NCBI GenBank assembly: GCA_958496175.1
Contig: OY292275.1
Coordinates: 52,715,701 to 52,779,700, forward strand
Direction: 5' to 3'
From: Sisyra terminalis
Taxonomy: Eukaryota; Arthropoda; Insecta; Neuroptera; Sisyridae
Length of the DNA: 64,000 nucleotides
The notes below the pieces were generated by a model. It saw nothing but the letters and a program-made list of their open reading frames with translations, had not been told where the DNA came from and searched no databases. The translations under genes and the position numbers were made by a program. This document shows positions 45,608 through 56,808 of this stretch, one piece after another (positions within the stretch are counted from its first letter, which is position 1; each line of letters opens with the position of its first letter).

Positions 45608-46405
45608 ACAATTGGGATTTTGAAAAAAAAAATATTGATTTTTTTCATGTATTTAAAAACTCTATTATTTATAATATTGATATTTAACGCAAAAAACTTA
45701 AAAAAAAATTTTTTCAATTAATTATAAACGATTAAAAATTGATAAAATTTAAAAAAAAATCACGTGACTATAAACGCGCCATGAGTGGTCACCATAGTTG
45801 TGACGTCGTAATGTTATAGCTATTTAATAACAGTATAGCATTTACAGTTATTACACGTGACTAGACAATAATATTGAAAATTTATTGCTAAAAAACGAGT
45901 CGTTAGTTGATTTCAATTAGCTATGTGTGATAAAGGATTTATAAAGGCAAAGTCTGATAATATTCCTGCACTGCTTGAAACCATTTATTTCGACGTTTGC
46001 CATCTTGGGGAACATTTAAAAACATTTTGTTAGGAGTTGTTTTTGTAGTATTCGTTCATAATGGTACAAAACAAGAACGATAACTTTTAAGGTTCGACAT
46101 TTTCAATATAAATTTCAATATTTAACTATCACAACAGAATTAAATCAATCAAAACAGTGTACTTATTATTTTTGTATCAACTGCAATGAGTGACAACTAA
46201 CATTAGGACGTCACACGCGCTCGGGTTTGTTCGGGAGCTGTCGGCGTGTTTTCGGTACTAGATTCAAAAAATTCAAAAATTAATTTTTATTTTGAAATAA
46301 CTTTTAAATTATTGAGAAAAAAAAAAAAACAAAAAATTGTTTTGCTATAAAACTTATATATGATCTTTCCATTTATCACAAAAAAAAAATCACAAACCCA
46401 ATTGT
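45608..46405. mobile_element. Possible DNA transposon, ~0.8 kb
   Basis: ACAATTGGGATTTTG at the left and CACAAACCCAATTGT at the right are inverted with mismatches. The inside has GC-richer subterminal stretches (AAACGCGCCATGAGTGG at 45773; GACGTCACACGCGCTCGGG at 46208). I could not find a target duplication, so the boundaries are tentative. Confidence 0.4.
45923..46033 (+). pseudogene. Short coding remnant with FIKAKSDNIP motif
   Basis: A 36-codon ATG-led frame beginning MCDKGFIKAKSDNIPALLE. The F-[IV]-[KR]-A-K-S-[DE]-N-[IL]-P start resembles the N-terminus of insect transposon-associated proteins with a YqaJ-type or SWIM-type region, from memory. The frame stops soon after, so only the start survives. 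It lies inside the inverted-repeat element at 45608-46405, which fits a transposon origin. The family name is uncertain. Confidence 0.3.
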
Positions 46406-48118
46406 AGAAGTATGGTTAATATAAATAACTTTTAAGTTTTTATATTAGTAAAAAAATTATTTAAAATTCCATATTAACATCAAAAAACGTATAAAGTTTA
46501 CCTACATACCGAGGACATATATCACTTAGTACTTTTGATTTTTCCGGTATCGGTAGTAGAAAAAATGGCCTACAAAAGTAGAATGAGATTGGATGGAATG
46601 GGTGTGAAATGTTTTACATACATATGTAGGTGGATTCACAGACGCATTATACTTGCTATGTCCAAGCCACTGTACAAGGGACATTAACAATTTGTTGTTG
46701 TAAAGTTGAGTCGTTGGCCACTTGAAAGGTTGTTTGTGTCTGACCTCTGGAGCCTAATGGCCGAGGCGCTACCGCAAAGTGATCGTTCACCCAACTGGCC
46801 ACCAACCCTTTACTGGCCCGTCAATCTCGACTGTGGTATCATTCACCCTATACCCTATTTGCATAATACACTTATTGTATTCATCAATTTAACTTGAATA
46901 TTCGTTTAAGAAATTTATAAAAAAAAAACGTTTTCTTAGTTGAAATTTTCATAAATTTGTATAACAACTGTTATTATTTCTATATTTAAAAATGTTAAAA
47001 TTAAACATAAACATCAGTAAATGAACATTGTAATAATTAAACGAAGAATAAGGAATAAGAAAAATTTAAGAAACTTCATCTTATATAGATATAGACTATA
47101 GGGAAAATATTTTTACATTTTTTTTAATCATAAGGCTTTCAGTAAGACCTTTGAAAGTACAGCCATTACTTTATTAAGTTTCGGTTATAATAATCAATTA
47201 AAAAAATAATGCGTTTTACAGATAAAAAAAAAGACCTTCTACACCATAAATAAATTTCACTAACTAGAACTTTGTTTGTTAAACTACATTTAGTTAGCTC
47301 ACCAATAAATTATGCTTTTTATTATATTACCATTTTAAAATTCGAGGAAATCTACGAAACGAATATCTAGTTCAATACCTATTTGGTCTATATCAGAGAT
47401 TCCCAATCTTTTTTGGGCTATCTTCGGATACATTGAATTTTTTCCGCGACTTCCTTAAACATCAGATTTTTTTCTAAATTTTTGACTTTCTTGAGAAATT
47501 TGAAAACTTTTCTTTTTAAAAGCGGTTATCCATTTATCTATTGAACAGCGAAAAATTAAAAACGAATACTATTTTCATTATGGTAATATAAAATATCTTT
47601 GGTAAAATATATATTAAGACTGAACAACCACCATGGTCTTGGTTGCAGCCGTAGGTCTATTCATATGCATTAAATAAAGGCTCAACACGCATTTGATGTG
47701 CACTGGGGTTAGATTAGTTAAAAAATTAATTAAGTACTAATTTTAGATTTACAAAAAATTTATTCAAAATCGATAGATGATTAACATTTTTAAAATTATT
47801 AATGGGGATGGATGGGCTTAATGTTCACTACACAACTTTTCAAATCATGGAATAAAATTTGATAAAGTAACGCTCATTTCTTGTTCAACGTTAATTTTCG
47901 AACGATATTTACTGTTTATTACGGCGACTGTCGAAAGCTCAACTTCTTACAAATAGGATGTTGCGAATGGAATTAATCTTCGAAGAGCTACACCACTAAA
48001 CAGTAGATATTCCTTTTTTATAGATATTCAAAAATTTTAAAGTTCCATGGTATCAAAATTCAAATTTAATGGATTGTTGTACAAATTCGTGAATTGGAAA
48101 TTTCGATCTGAAAAAAAT
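46406..48118. other. No gene recognised; possible hAT end and a GC-richer block
   Basis: 46705-46850 is GC-richer (GAGCCTAATGGCCGAGGCGC) with a 63-codon plus frame and no match. CAGAGATTCCCAATCTTTTT at about 47395-47414 resembles the hAT end CAGNGGTTCCCAAACTTTTT, without a partner. Confidence 0.3.
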
Positions 48119-48235
48119 GACCTGATTAAGATAACTGGTAGGAACTAGATCCAAGTAGCTCAAAACCTAAAAAAATAGAGAGAAACGGAAGAAGATTTTT
48201 TCCAGGAATGAAGATCAAGATCCAAGGACTAAAGT
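48119..48235 (+). pseudogene. Non-LTR 'endonuclease-reverse transcriptase' C-terminal tail
   Basis: The frame reads DLIKITGRN, stop, IQVAQNLKK, stop, RETEEDFFQE. Insect RTE/CR1-like endonuclease-reverse transcriptases end with a similar tail (GRNWMQVAQ.R..WR..EEAF). Two stops replace conserved tryptophans (TGG to TAG), typical of decay. Only about 40 codons remain. Confidence 0.6.
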
Positions 48236-49019
48236 AGAGTATTAAGAAAAACTATCAAATACAGAACTCGAGAGATCCAGAGTTGTGTAACGTAAGTAAA
48301 AAATAATACAGTATAGTAACAGTGTACAGAGTAATACATAACACGAGGAATTCTACTGTTAAGATTATACAAAATTTAAAAAGAACAAGTAAATATCGTT
48401 GTAATTATATTCTTATCATAAAAAAACGAGAAGAAACATAGAAAAATAAAATGAAATAAAATGGAAAAAATCTCAAGCTTCATATTCAAATTTATGAGAC
48501 ACATAAGCTGTAAAGACATCAAAACGAATATCACAATTTCATAGTAGATGTCAATAATTACATTTCTTAAAAATATTAATAATGAATACTAGGAAATATT
48601 CATAAAAATTATGCTAACAGACACAAGGACCTAATATCATTTTTCTTCTATTAAAAATTACATTCTCAGAATATAAGACTTTAAAAACACAACAATTAAA
48701 ATAAGGTGTAAAGCAAACGATTAAATTATCTTTTGGATAAATTTCAATTCTTTAAATTAAAAATGTGCATTTAAAATTTAGCAGACAATGGAACTGATAG
48801 TTAAAAATAACACACATTTTTTCTACAACGGATGTTACTGATTCCTAATTAGTACTACTAACACTTCCTTTTGCTCATTCTCTCTTTGAATTTGTATTTG
48901 TTTTTTATTTAGCCCATTTTTTGAAGAAAAATTATTGTCGATCAAACCAATATTAAGTGTGTCCTACCTCTTGATGTATAAGATAATAATAGGGAAAGAT
49001 AGATTGATGGACTCTTATC

Positions 49020-49150
49020 CAGAGGTTGGAGGACAAAATTGACGTATCCAAAATGTGGATGTATCTAGAAATTCTAAAGATATCATGGAAAGATCACGTG
49101 CAAAATCAAGAAGTGCTTTCTAGAATCACATCTAAAAACACTACGTAGGT
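49020..49150 (+). pseudogene. Non-LTR 'endonuclease-reverse transcriptase' fragment after the RT domain
   Basis: From about 49032: EDKIDVSKMWMYLEILKISW followed by KDHVQNQEVLSRI. This fits the conserved post-RT pattern (KLEAFEMW.YRR.LKISW.DHVTNEEVLRR). In a whole element it lies upstream of the tail found at 48119; here the order is reversed, so these are two insertions or a rearranged one. Confidence 0.65.
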
Positions 49151-49159
49151 GGTTGGATA

Positions 49160-50029
49160 AAAGCTCGAGAGGATTTTTCCACGTTGCGGTTTTCAAAATT
49201 GAAATAGTCTTAACGGTTATCAATTTTAAGCGTTGAAGAAGTGTTAGAAGAAAAAGAGGAATAATTTATCCATACATATTATTGCAGATATTTGTTAATA
49301 TCCATTTAAATTTAATAAGTAAAACGATTCGATTGATGGAAGCATCTTTTATATACTTCCCAAATGAAAGCTTTAAAAATGGATTAAGTGATAAGGGGTA
49401 ACAAAAACTTAACGTTATCTCTCCCTTTTTAAATTTCAAATGAAATTTTACAAATATTCTAGCCAATTTTTAAGTTGACGTTACGTCAAAAGGCAGTTCA
49501 GAACTATTGAAAAGTGTTTAATAATAGTTTGAGGAAAAGACAAATTTCATAGTTCATTGCAGAGAAAATTTCTTTACTAATTGATTAATATTTCTTTACT
49601 TATTGATGAAAAATTAAAAAATAGTTTTTATTCGTTTTCAACATTTTTTAAATGTTTTTCCTACTACTTTGTGATAAATGCTTTACGCTTTAGCTACTTA
49701 AGGGTTACTAAAAATCTGTAAGCCAAGAACAAATAGAAAACTTTCAAAGCTCGAGACACTTACCAATTTTGGAGCAGCTTGACCACCCATTTCTGACCTT
49801 AATACTCTTATTTTATAATGTTTATAGATGTTAAGTTTAGAAAATTGCTTTTATGCTAATGATCCTTAGTATGATTATAAAAATTACTTGTAGAGTTTCC
49901 TTTTAGATACAAAATAACCACATTGATATTGAAATGAAATCATCATCTGTCTTCAAAGCTTTGTATGATGCAAAAGCTCAAGATATCATTAAATTTCTTA
50001 ATAATAGTGATAACCAAACGAAATTATAT
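49160..50029. other. No gene recognised
   Basis: A+T-rich sequence, no supported features. Confidence 0.3.
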
Positions 50030-50370
50030 GCATTTTGTGTATGATCTCTTTCACATCACTAAAAACGGACGAACGTCGTGATCATGAGTATGAGATACTC
50101 ACAGTACCTCCTCAGTTGCCTCCATCAGTTCCACGGCCCGCAGGCTAATGTGGTATCATCGTCCGTAATTAGCCGACTGAGACTACAAGATAATGTACTT
50201 CCCGAGCATAAATCTTTCCACCAGCGCTCTATATAACCCTATTGCTGATACCCACTTGCTATTTTCCTTGTTACTCCAGCCTCACTCACACGTCACCCGT
50301 CTCGCTTAATTCTAATCACCCTCCGGTAAAGAACTCGTCAAGGGCTGCGATGTGGTTTTCGCGCAAAAGG
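50030..50370. other. GC-richer block, possible regulatory or promoter sequence
   Basis: Clear composition shift with CCACGGCCCGCAGGCTAATG (50133-50152) and GCTCTATATAACCCTATTGC (50226-50245), a TATA-like string with an initiator-like ATTGC after it. No long open frame. It could be a promoter or conserved enhancer. Confidence 0.2.
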
Positions 50371-50935
50371 GGATCATAAAATTATTATAAAAAGACGATC
50401 ATGCAAAATGCGTTTAGTTTTAGAATGTCTTCCAATCTTATTGTTTTATTAAGCGTACATATCCAAAAAGCCTTTTACGCATTACAATACCAAGCAAATA
50501 ATAACGATAAATTACGACATTATTAGTCTCATACTTTCATTTTGATAAAAAAGACATTTTTCTTGTTAAAAAAGTCATTCGTTTAATTATACGATGTATA
50601 AAAAAAGTTCAAGCGTATTTGAGCTAATGGGAAAAAAGCACGGAATTATTGAAAGAGCAAAAAATAAACGAAATGAAACATTTTCTCTTAATGACCATTT
50701 AAACAATCTTAACAACTAACAACTGTAAAATAAATAAAAACACATCAAAGGGCCAAGAAGTGTGTACCTACAAATATTTTCTTCTATTTAATGATACAGT
50801 AAAGCTGCCTTTAGGAGAGATCGTGGTATTGGATTGGAAAGCGATGGGAGGGTGAGAAAATACTTCTGTAAAAGTTATATATAAATGTATATATATTTTT
50901 TGTTAAAAAGCTCAACTTGAGCTGCTTTGTCCAAT

Positions 50936-51112
50936 TAAGAGCGTCGTAGTCGCGTGGTCGTCAGTGGAATTATATTTTTGTGACAGACTCGACGAGTGAG
51001 TTATAAGGCATTGGGATGAAAAACGGGAATAATGTGGAGAAAGCCCTCCGACTACTCAGAGAGTTGTTGCAAACAGCATACTCAAGCGGACACTCTAGGA
51101 ATGTCAAGTGAA
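50936..51112 (+). CDS. Candidate 5' exon with short ATG-led frame
   Basis: The frame from 51016 begins MKNGNNVEKALRLLRELLQT and continues AYSSGHSRNVK to a stop at 51109-51111 (31 codons), or to a donor AA|GTGAAT just before it. The leucine-rich part would form an amphipathic helix. Upstream, GTCGTCAGTGG at about 50957-50967 contains TCAGT, the arthropod initiator, and the leader is GC-richer than its surroundings. I do not recognise the protein. It may be a small peptide or the start of a spliced gene. Confidence 0.25.
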
Positions 51113-51682
51113 TATAATTAGCACAATTTTTCTCTTTGTGTTATGTTTAATGTCATAACAACAAATTTAAATCTTTACATTCGTATTTATAAATGTCTAC
51201 ATAATTTATTTTAGAACACACTTTTTTCCCTTTTGCTGATATATTAAATCATTTTTATGCAAACATTAGTTTCATATTTTTTTAAATTTTTTTCATACAA
51301 AATAAATGGTTGATTCATTTTTCATATTGTAGAGAGAGAAATATGTCTCTTCAAAATTAACAAGAAAGAATAACAAATTATCATTATTATTAAAATGAAT
51401 TTTTTAAGTGTTAATATTCATACACTTACATTAAAGGCCTACTAATGGCCTTAAAATTTTCACCCTTCAAGAAGAGTTCAGCAGAACAATACTTTTTTCG
51501 ATACTTTTCAGCTAACTCAAGTTTCCCTAAGAAATCCAGGATTCTGTCATAGGAGTTCAAAACTTTCATTTTTAAAAATTCCGAATTTGTATTGTAATCT
51601 TACGAATTCTAAATGCTACTTAACGTCTTAAAGAACTAATGTCTAATTTTTGTCTAAAGGTCTAAAGGTTAGTATATTAATT

Positions 51683-51850
51683 GATGTAATGAAATCAAAA
51701 TGACTGTTGAAACTATGGCGACAATTTTTCAGATCAAATTTCAGATAATGATTGTATTTCAATCACAAATATGTATTGTAATTGTATATACAATGTTTGT
51801 CCTCTTTTTTAGCCGACATGTATGCATACATATTACATACGTTTGCCTAT
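51683..51850 (-). repeat. Dispersed repeat family A, copy 5 (diverged)
   Basis: AAAATGACTGTTGAAACTAT, CAATGTTTGTCCTC and GCCGACATGTATGCATACAT follow the order of copy 1 at 11.3 kb. More diverged than the other copies. Confidence 0.55.
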
Positions 51851-52740
51851 TATTAATATGAGAATTAAAAACATTTAAAAGAAAGGTACTTTTCTTAAAT
51901 AATTCAATGCAACATTTACATAAATTTATTTTTTTTACATAAAATCACTCTTTCAAAATTGATTCAACAATGAAAAAAACAATAATTTAATTTTTTCTTC
52001 AACTTTAATTGTGAATAACTTTTGAAAAAGGGATTTTATGTAAAAACGCTAAGAGACCTTTTTTGTAGAACATTAAATTCCCTTCAAGAACCTATATTGT
52101 TTATTTCTATATATTTATTTGTTCTTTAGTTACAAAATTCCGCAAAGATCAAAATCATTTCGCAAAGAGCACTTCATCGTCTGTTGTTGATTCTTGGTTT
52201 TCCTTTGTCTCCGAATTAATATTTTTGTAAAACTTGAATTCTGATATTAGCAAATATTTTCAGCTATTTTTAAGATATCCTTCAATTTGGCATCCTTCAG
52301 CCTAAGTACAATAGATATGTATTCTGAACTTGGAAGGGAAATCATGACATTGGATTTCCTTTTCATGAAATCAACTGAACTAATACCTGATGAATTTTGG
52401 ATATTGTAACTATGTCCAAAAAAGATCTTTAAAACTCCAAAATCCTGTATTTGCTGATCATTACCTTTTCGCCGTCCTTCGGAACAGACGCAAAAAGTTT
52501 TTAAATATTGATTATCAAAAGAAAGCTTTAAATATTAAGGTACGTTTGGACATACCTGGTTTTTGCGCCAACGTATAACAGACTTTTATTGGCCAACAAC
52601 GTTGCCTTTTTTACATTATTTGCCACTCAGGACAGTGCTGATGTTTTATTTGTGTCTAATTTTGCACCAATGGAAAGAGTTATATTGTCTACAGTAAAAA
52701 ATGCAATATAAACAAAATTCATGCACCTAGTTCCTCAATT
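51851..52740. other. No gene recognised; partial relative of the 55.8-kb foldback
   Basis: GAATAACTTTTGAAAAAGGG near 52013 and GAGACCTTTTTTGTAGAAC near 52051 match the arm of the element at 55795-56800 in order (GAATAACTTTTGAA, AGACCTTTTTTGTAGATC). This is probably a decayed solo arm. The 62-codon plus frame at 52390-52578 is unrecognised. Confidence 0.35.
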
Positions 52741-52744
52741 ATCT

Positions 52745-53097
52745 CTGACTTTGCCGCAGCATTTGACCGATGACCATGGGTTATGTATATTTCGAGGCAT
52801 TCGCTAAATAGAACTGGAGCAGGTGGAAGCCGACCCAAATTTTGATCGAAGATTTATCTATAGAGATGAGGTTCATTTCAAGATGAATGGATATGTCAAC
52901 AAATAAAACTGGTCAATGCAAATAAGCGACAAACTACTTATTTGCATTGACCAATTTTATGACCCATTCATCTAGCAATGAATCTCTTGGATGAAGGTGA
53001 ATTTTTGATAAAAAGTTGAATAGGTTTCCACCTGTTCCAGATTCCATTCAGCGAATGCCCGTCGTTGTGTGAGGTCATTTACTTTCAGCTCCTGGGT
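52745..53097. pseudogene. Inverted duplication of a mariner-like transposase segment
   Basis: Plus strand 52745-52926 reads LTDDHGLCIF, then LEQVEADPNFDRRFIYRDEV, HFKMNGYVNK, stop, NWSM. Minus strand 53097-52937 reads ELKVNDLTQRRAFAEWNLEQ, VETYSTFYQKF, then MNGS and NWSM. Both match the same part of insect mariner/Tc3-like transposases (family: RR.FA.W.LEQ.E.DPNF, DEAHF.LNGYVNKQN). The arms meet head to head at a perfect 20-bp inverted repeat (AACTGGTCAATGCAAATAAG; 52907-52926 with 52937-52956) separated by 10 bp. One arm keeps DEVHF with its acidic residue. Both are full of stops. Confidence 0.75.
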
Positions 53098-53109
53098 ATT
53101 ATAAATTTT

Positions 53110-55786
53110 GTACTTGTGCAGGCCCTAACCATGACCCAAATTTCGCTAAGTTGTGGTCTACGAAAGGCCAAGGTAAGGTAAATATGATGGCTATTTTATT
53201 TCTTTAATCGGTACAAAGAACATGATTTTTAAAAAGCATTAATATGGTGTTTTATAAATTATTTTAAACCAATTTTATAGTGTATACGTAATTTAACATT
53301 AATATTTTATAGTTTTTTGTAATATATTTTCCAAGACAAAAAAAAGGAATAATGCCGAGAAGCCTAAAGAAATTTGAACTAAAATATGGGGAAAAAGTTT
53401 AAAATAGTTAAATAAAGCATGCATTTCTGCTCATGACATTCGCATGGAAAAGTGTTCAATCAATGGAAGAATGTCGTTATAGTACGTTGTCTCTGAAAAA
53501 CATAGCGTTAACAGTTCGATCTGGTGCTCACAACTCGTTGATGGGAATTGAAGTATTGCAAAGTTTGATGAGAGCAAAGTTGTGATTCAGTAAACACCTC
53601 TCTGACGTGTCTCTTTAACGCCCTCCATCACACTCTTCAACATCCTCAGCGTTCAGTACCTACCTTTTACTAAAATAAGTGTCATCGAAATACAAACAAT
53701 AGCGCCACCGTATCCATTGGAAAATAAAACAAAAAAATATTGGTCTAGTAAAAGCTGCAGATGTGAAAAGTAATCACTAATCGTACAAAAGGAAAAGCGG
53801 ACAGTTTGCTCCACGGAATTAATTTATTCATTGCTACAGTAATTGCACATTTTATGAAAAGCACCCACTGTCTTAAGGTGCCGTTTATTGCACGTACATG
53901 CTAACAGCGGTATTGACTGTTGATAATCACATCTATATAATATTTCGGAAGTTAGTTTGTTCTCAGTCACGTTTAGAACTAGTTGTCCAACTTTATATCG
54001 TATATGCTCCCAAGTCATTTTCACTACCTATGTGTTAATTTACGTATACCTATGTAACCATGAGTAAATGACATGTCATATTTAATATCACATGAATGAT
54101 GAAAAGGTAATTGAAATTTCTAAATTGTAAGTATCGACGTACAACTAAGTAACTCCATGGCTTTTGACGCACACGTTCGATATAAAATCAAAAAAAGGAA
54201 TTATAATAAATCGAATATATTCTAAGTCTTCAGTTGAACTTTGATAAAGTTCAAACTTTTATTTACTCCGTAATCAAACTATAAATTACTGATTCCTAGA
54301 ATAATTTTTATTCTAAATTGACAAATTGGACCAAGTTTTGAAGTAAATAAATTATTAGTAATCTTGAAATAATAACCTTTAAAGGTTTTTTAAACCTTTA
54401 AAGTTTTTTATTACATATAAATTTATATTATTGTCAAAGTAAACAAATTCTTTACATGATTAACTGTCTTTTAGATGCAACAAAGTTTTTCTTCCATTTT
54501 TCCAAGATTTTCTTTCCATTTCTTTTAAATTTTAATTGGAAATGTGTTTAAATTCTCTTAATTAAGATGATTTTTCACTTTGCTTGAACAAGCAAAAAAA
54601 ATTTTCAATGTAATTAATATAAGATTTCCTCGCTCTAGGTATTCAATCTAAACGAAATTTATAGGTGGTATCCTTCTACAGTACCTATAGGAGAAAACAA
54701 GAGATAATACCTTAAAATCTCAAAGGAGCCTATTTTTAAGCAGAAGTGGATCCAAAACTTATATTTACAAAGGGGATGAGAGTTTTTCCGATTAGGATTG
54801 ATTTAATCAATGTGAAATATGAATCATAGACGTGACCATCTTAAGAGAACAAATAGGTTGGAAACTACAGATTTAAACCGAACAATATGTGGTAAAATAT
54901 AAAGGAAAATTATTGAAAAAATAAATATTTTTTATTTTCCACAATGAAACTCACATTTTTTTAATGGAGGAAGGGAAACCTAGAACTTCATAACTTCCGC
55001 ATAAATATACTAATTATACTTGGGATTAAAGCCAACAAATATCCAACATATCCTAGTTTATATACAAATCGATGAGGTACATAATTCAAAGATTCCACTT
55101 TGTGTTATTATTGGGCAACAAAAATAATTAAAAATATGCAAGTGAAATAAGAAAACTTTAATTATTGTTATCAATTGCATTTACATCAAAAAGCTCCAAT
55201 TTTGAAGTTATTATTTCTCCAAAACCTGAAGGGGGAAAGTCTTCAACTTAATTTTATTTGTTACAATATAAGAGTATTATTTTGTTTATCTATACTAACT
55301 ATTTGCATATAACTTTTCTTTATTTTTAAATTATCTTCAACTTAAAGGTAAATTGATAGTCTCCTTTTGAAAATGGGGAGGTAATATTACCAGATGCAAA
55401 AATATTTTGGGGTAGTGGTTAAAAAAATTCCTCGACCGTTGCCATAAAGTAACATTAAAAGTGGTATGTACTTAAGATTGAATTAGTTTCTTGCCGTTCC
55501 ATGTAGTCTTGTCTAGCAATAATAGCAGAATAAATTAGGCCCTACTTAGTATGTTTATTTTTTAAGCAAAAATACGCATTTTAGCCAAAAAATAGTACCT
55601 CACTTCCACCTTCTAGGCTAATAATTTCAAATATAGGGTCTTAATATTTTATCGATATTTTTTTTATCATTTTACGTTTATACTGTTTGAAGTAAAGAAT
55701 ACTAAAACTTAGGAAGTATTAATTGAGTAATTAAGGAAGTAGCATTGATTTTGTAGTGGAAAAATGATAATAAAAAATGGTTATAC
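53110..55786. other. No gene recognised; small frames
   Basis: A 41-codon ATG frame at 53466-53591 (MEECRYSTLSLKNIALTVRS) is in locally GC-richer sequence but unrecognised. Donor-like CCAAGGTAAGG at 53167-53177. AACCTTTAAAGGTTTTTTAA near 54375 with its continuation forms a small hairpin. The rest is A+T-rich. Confidence 0.25.
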
Positions 55787-55794
55787 ATAAACAG

Positions 55795-56800
55795 TAGACT
55801 GATTCAAAAAACTTATGATTTTTTTTTCTTAATTATATCGAAAATATTGTTGGAAATGATAAAAAATCCTGTGAAATTTTAAGCTCCTAATATTAATATT
55901 AAGAGGTGCCGCATCGGAAATTTCGATTTTCCATTTAAATAACATGGGAACAATATTCTCTTGCACTTTGGAATTTTATAGCTCACGTTGGTGACAATAT
56001 TTCGGAATGGCCAAGGTATATTCTTGTAGAAAATTGAACGATCTACAAAAAAGGTATCGTACAAGTTTTTGTTATATTTATTCCTTCAAAAGTTATTCGA
56101 GGTCAAAGTTGAACTAAAAAGAAATTTTAATATTTTTTCAATTTTTTGACGCAACCATCAATTTTATGAGAAAGTTTTATAGGACATTTTTTGTAGAGCA
56201 CTTTTTTTCTATAACTTATCTCTATAATAGTTTTTGATATTTTTTACAGGTTCTTAGTTATTAACATTATGTAATTTGTATCGATGGATTCATTAGCTGC
56301 AATAAAATTACGAATATTTTCAGTTCATTTCAAATAACTTAGAACCTGTAAAAAATATCAAAAACTTTTATAGAGATAAGTTATAGAAAAAAAAGTGTTC
56401 TACAAAAACTGTCCTATCAAATTTTCTCATAAAATTGATGGTTGCGTCAAAAATTTGAAAAAATATAAAAATGTATTTTTAGTTCAACTTTCGTTTTAGT
56501 TCGACCTCGAATAACTTTTGAAGAAATAAATATATCAAAAACTTGTAACAGACCTTTTTTGTAGATCGTTCAATTTTCTACAAGAATATATCTTGGTCAT
56601 TCCGAAATATTGTCACTAACGTGAGCTATAAAATTCCAAAGTGTAAGAGAATATTGTTCCCATGTTATTTAAATGGATAATCAAAATTAAATTTAAAATT
56701 AAGAGCTTAAACTTTCACAGGATTTTTTTTTGTCATTTCCAACAATATTTTCGATATAATTAAGAAAAAAAAAATCATCAATTTTTTTTTAATCAGTCTA
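55795..56800. mobile_element. 1.0-kb foldback transposon with perfect 8-bp target duplication
   Basis: The two arms (about 55795-56265 and 56340-56800) are inverted copies along most of their length, with scattered differences. Examples: TATATCGAAAATATTGTTGG / CCAACAATATTTTCGATATA, and CAACCATCAATTTTATGAGA in one arm against its complement in the other. Ends are TAGACTGATT and AATCAGTCTA. Flanks ATAAACAG (55787-55794) and ATAAACAG (56801-56808) are identical. No transposase. Eight-base duplications suggest hAT-type or similar machinery, but the ends are not a family I can name. Chance frames inside (55879-56064) are not genes. Confidence 0.85.
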
Positions 56801-56808
56801 ATAAACAG

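Noticed and set aside
47395..47420. hAT-like terminus CAGAGATTCCCAATCTTTTT as a complete element
   Set aside because: No matching inverted end or 8-bp duplication was found within the next 600 bp.
55879..56064. 61-codon minus-strand frame
   Set aside because: Lies in one arm of the non-coding 1-kb foldback; the other arm has a partly open complement for the same reason.
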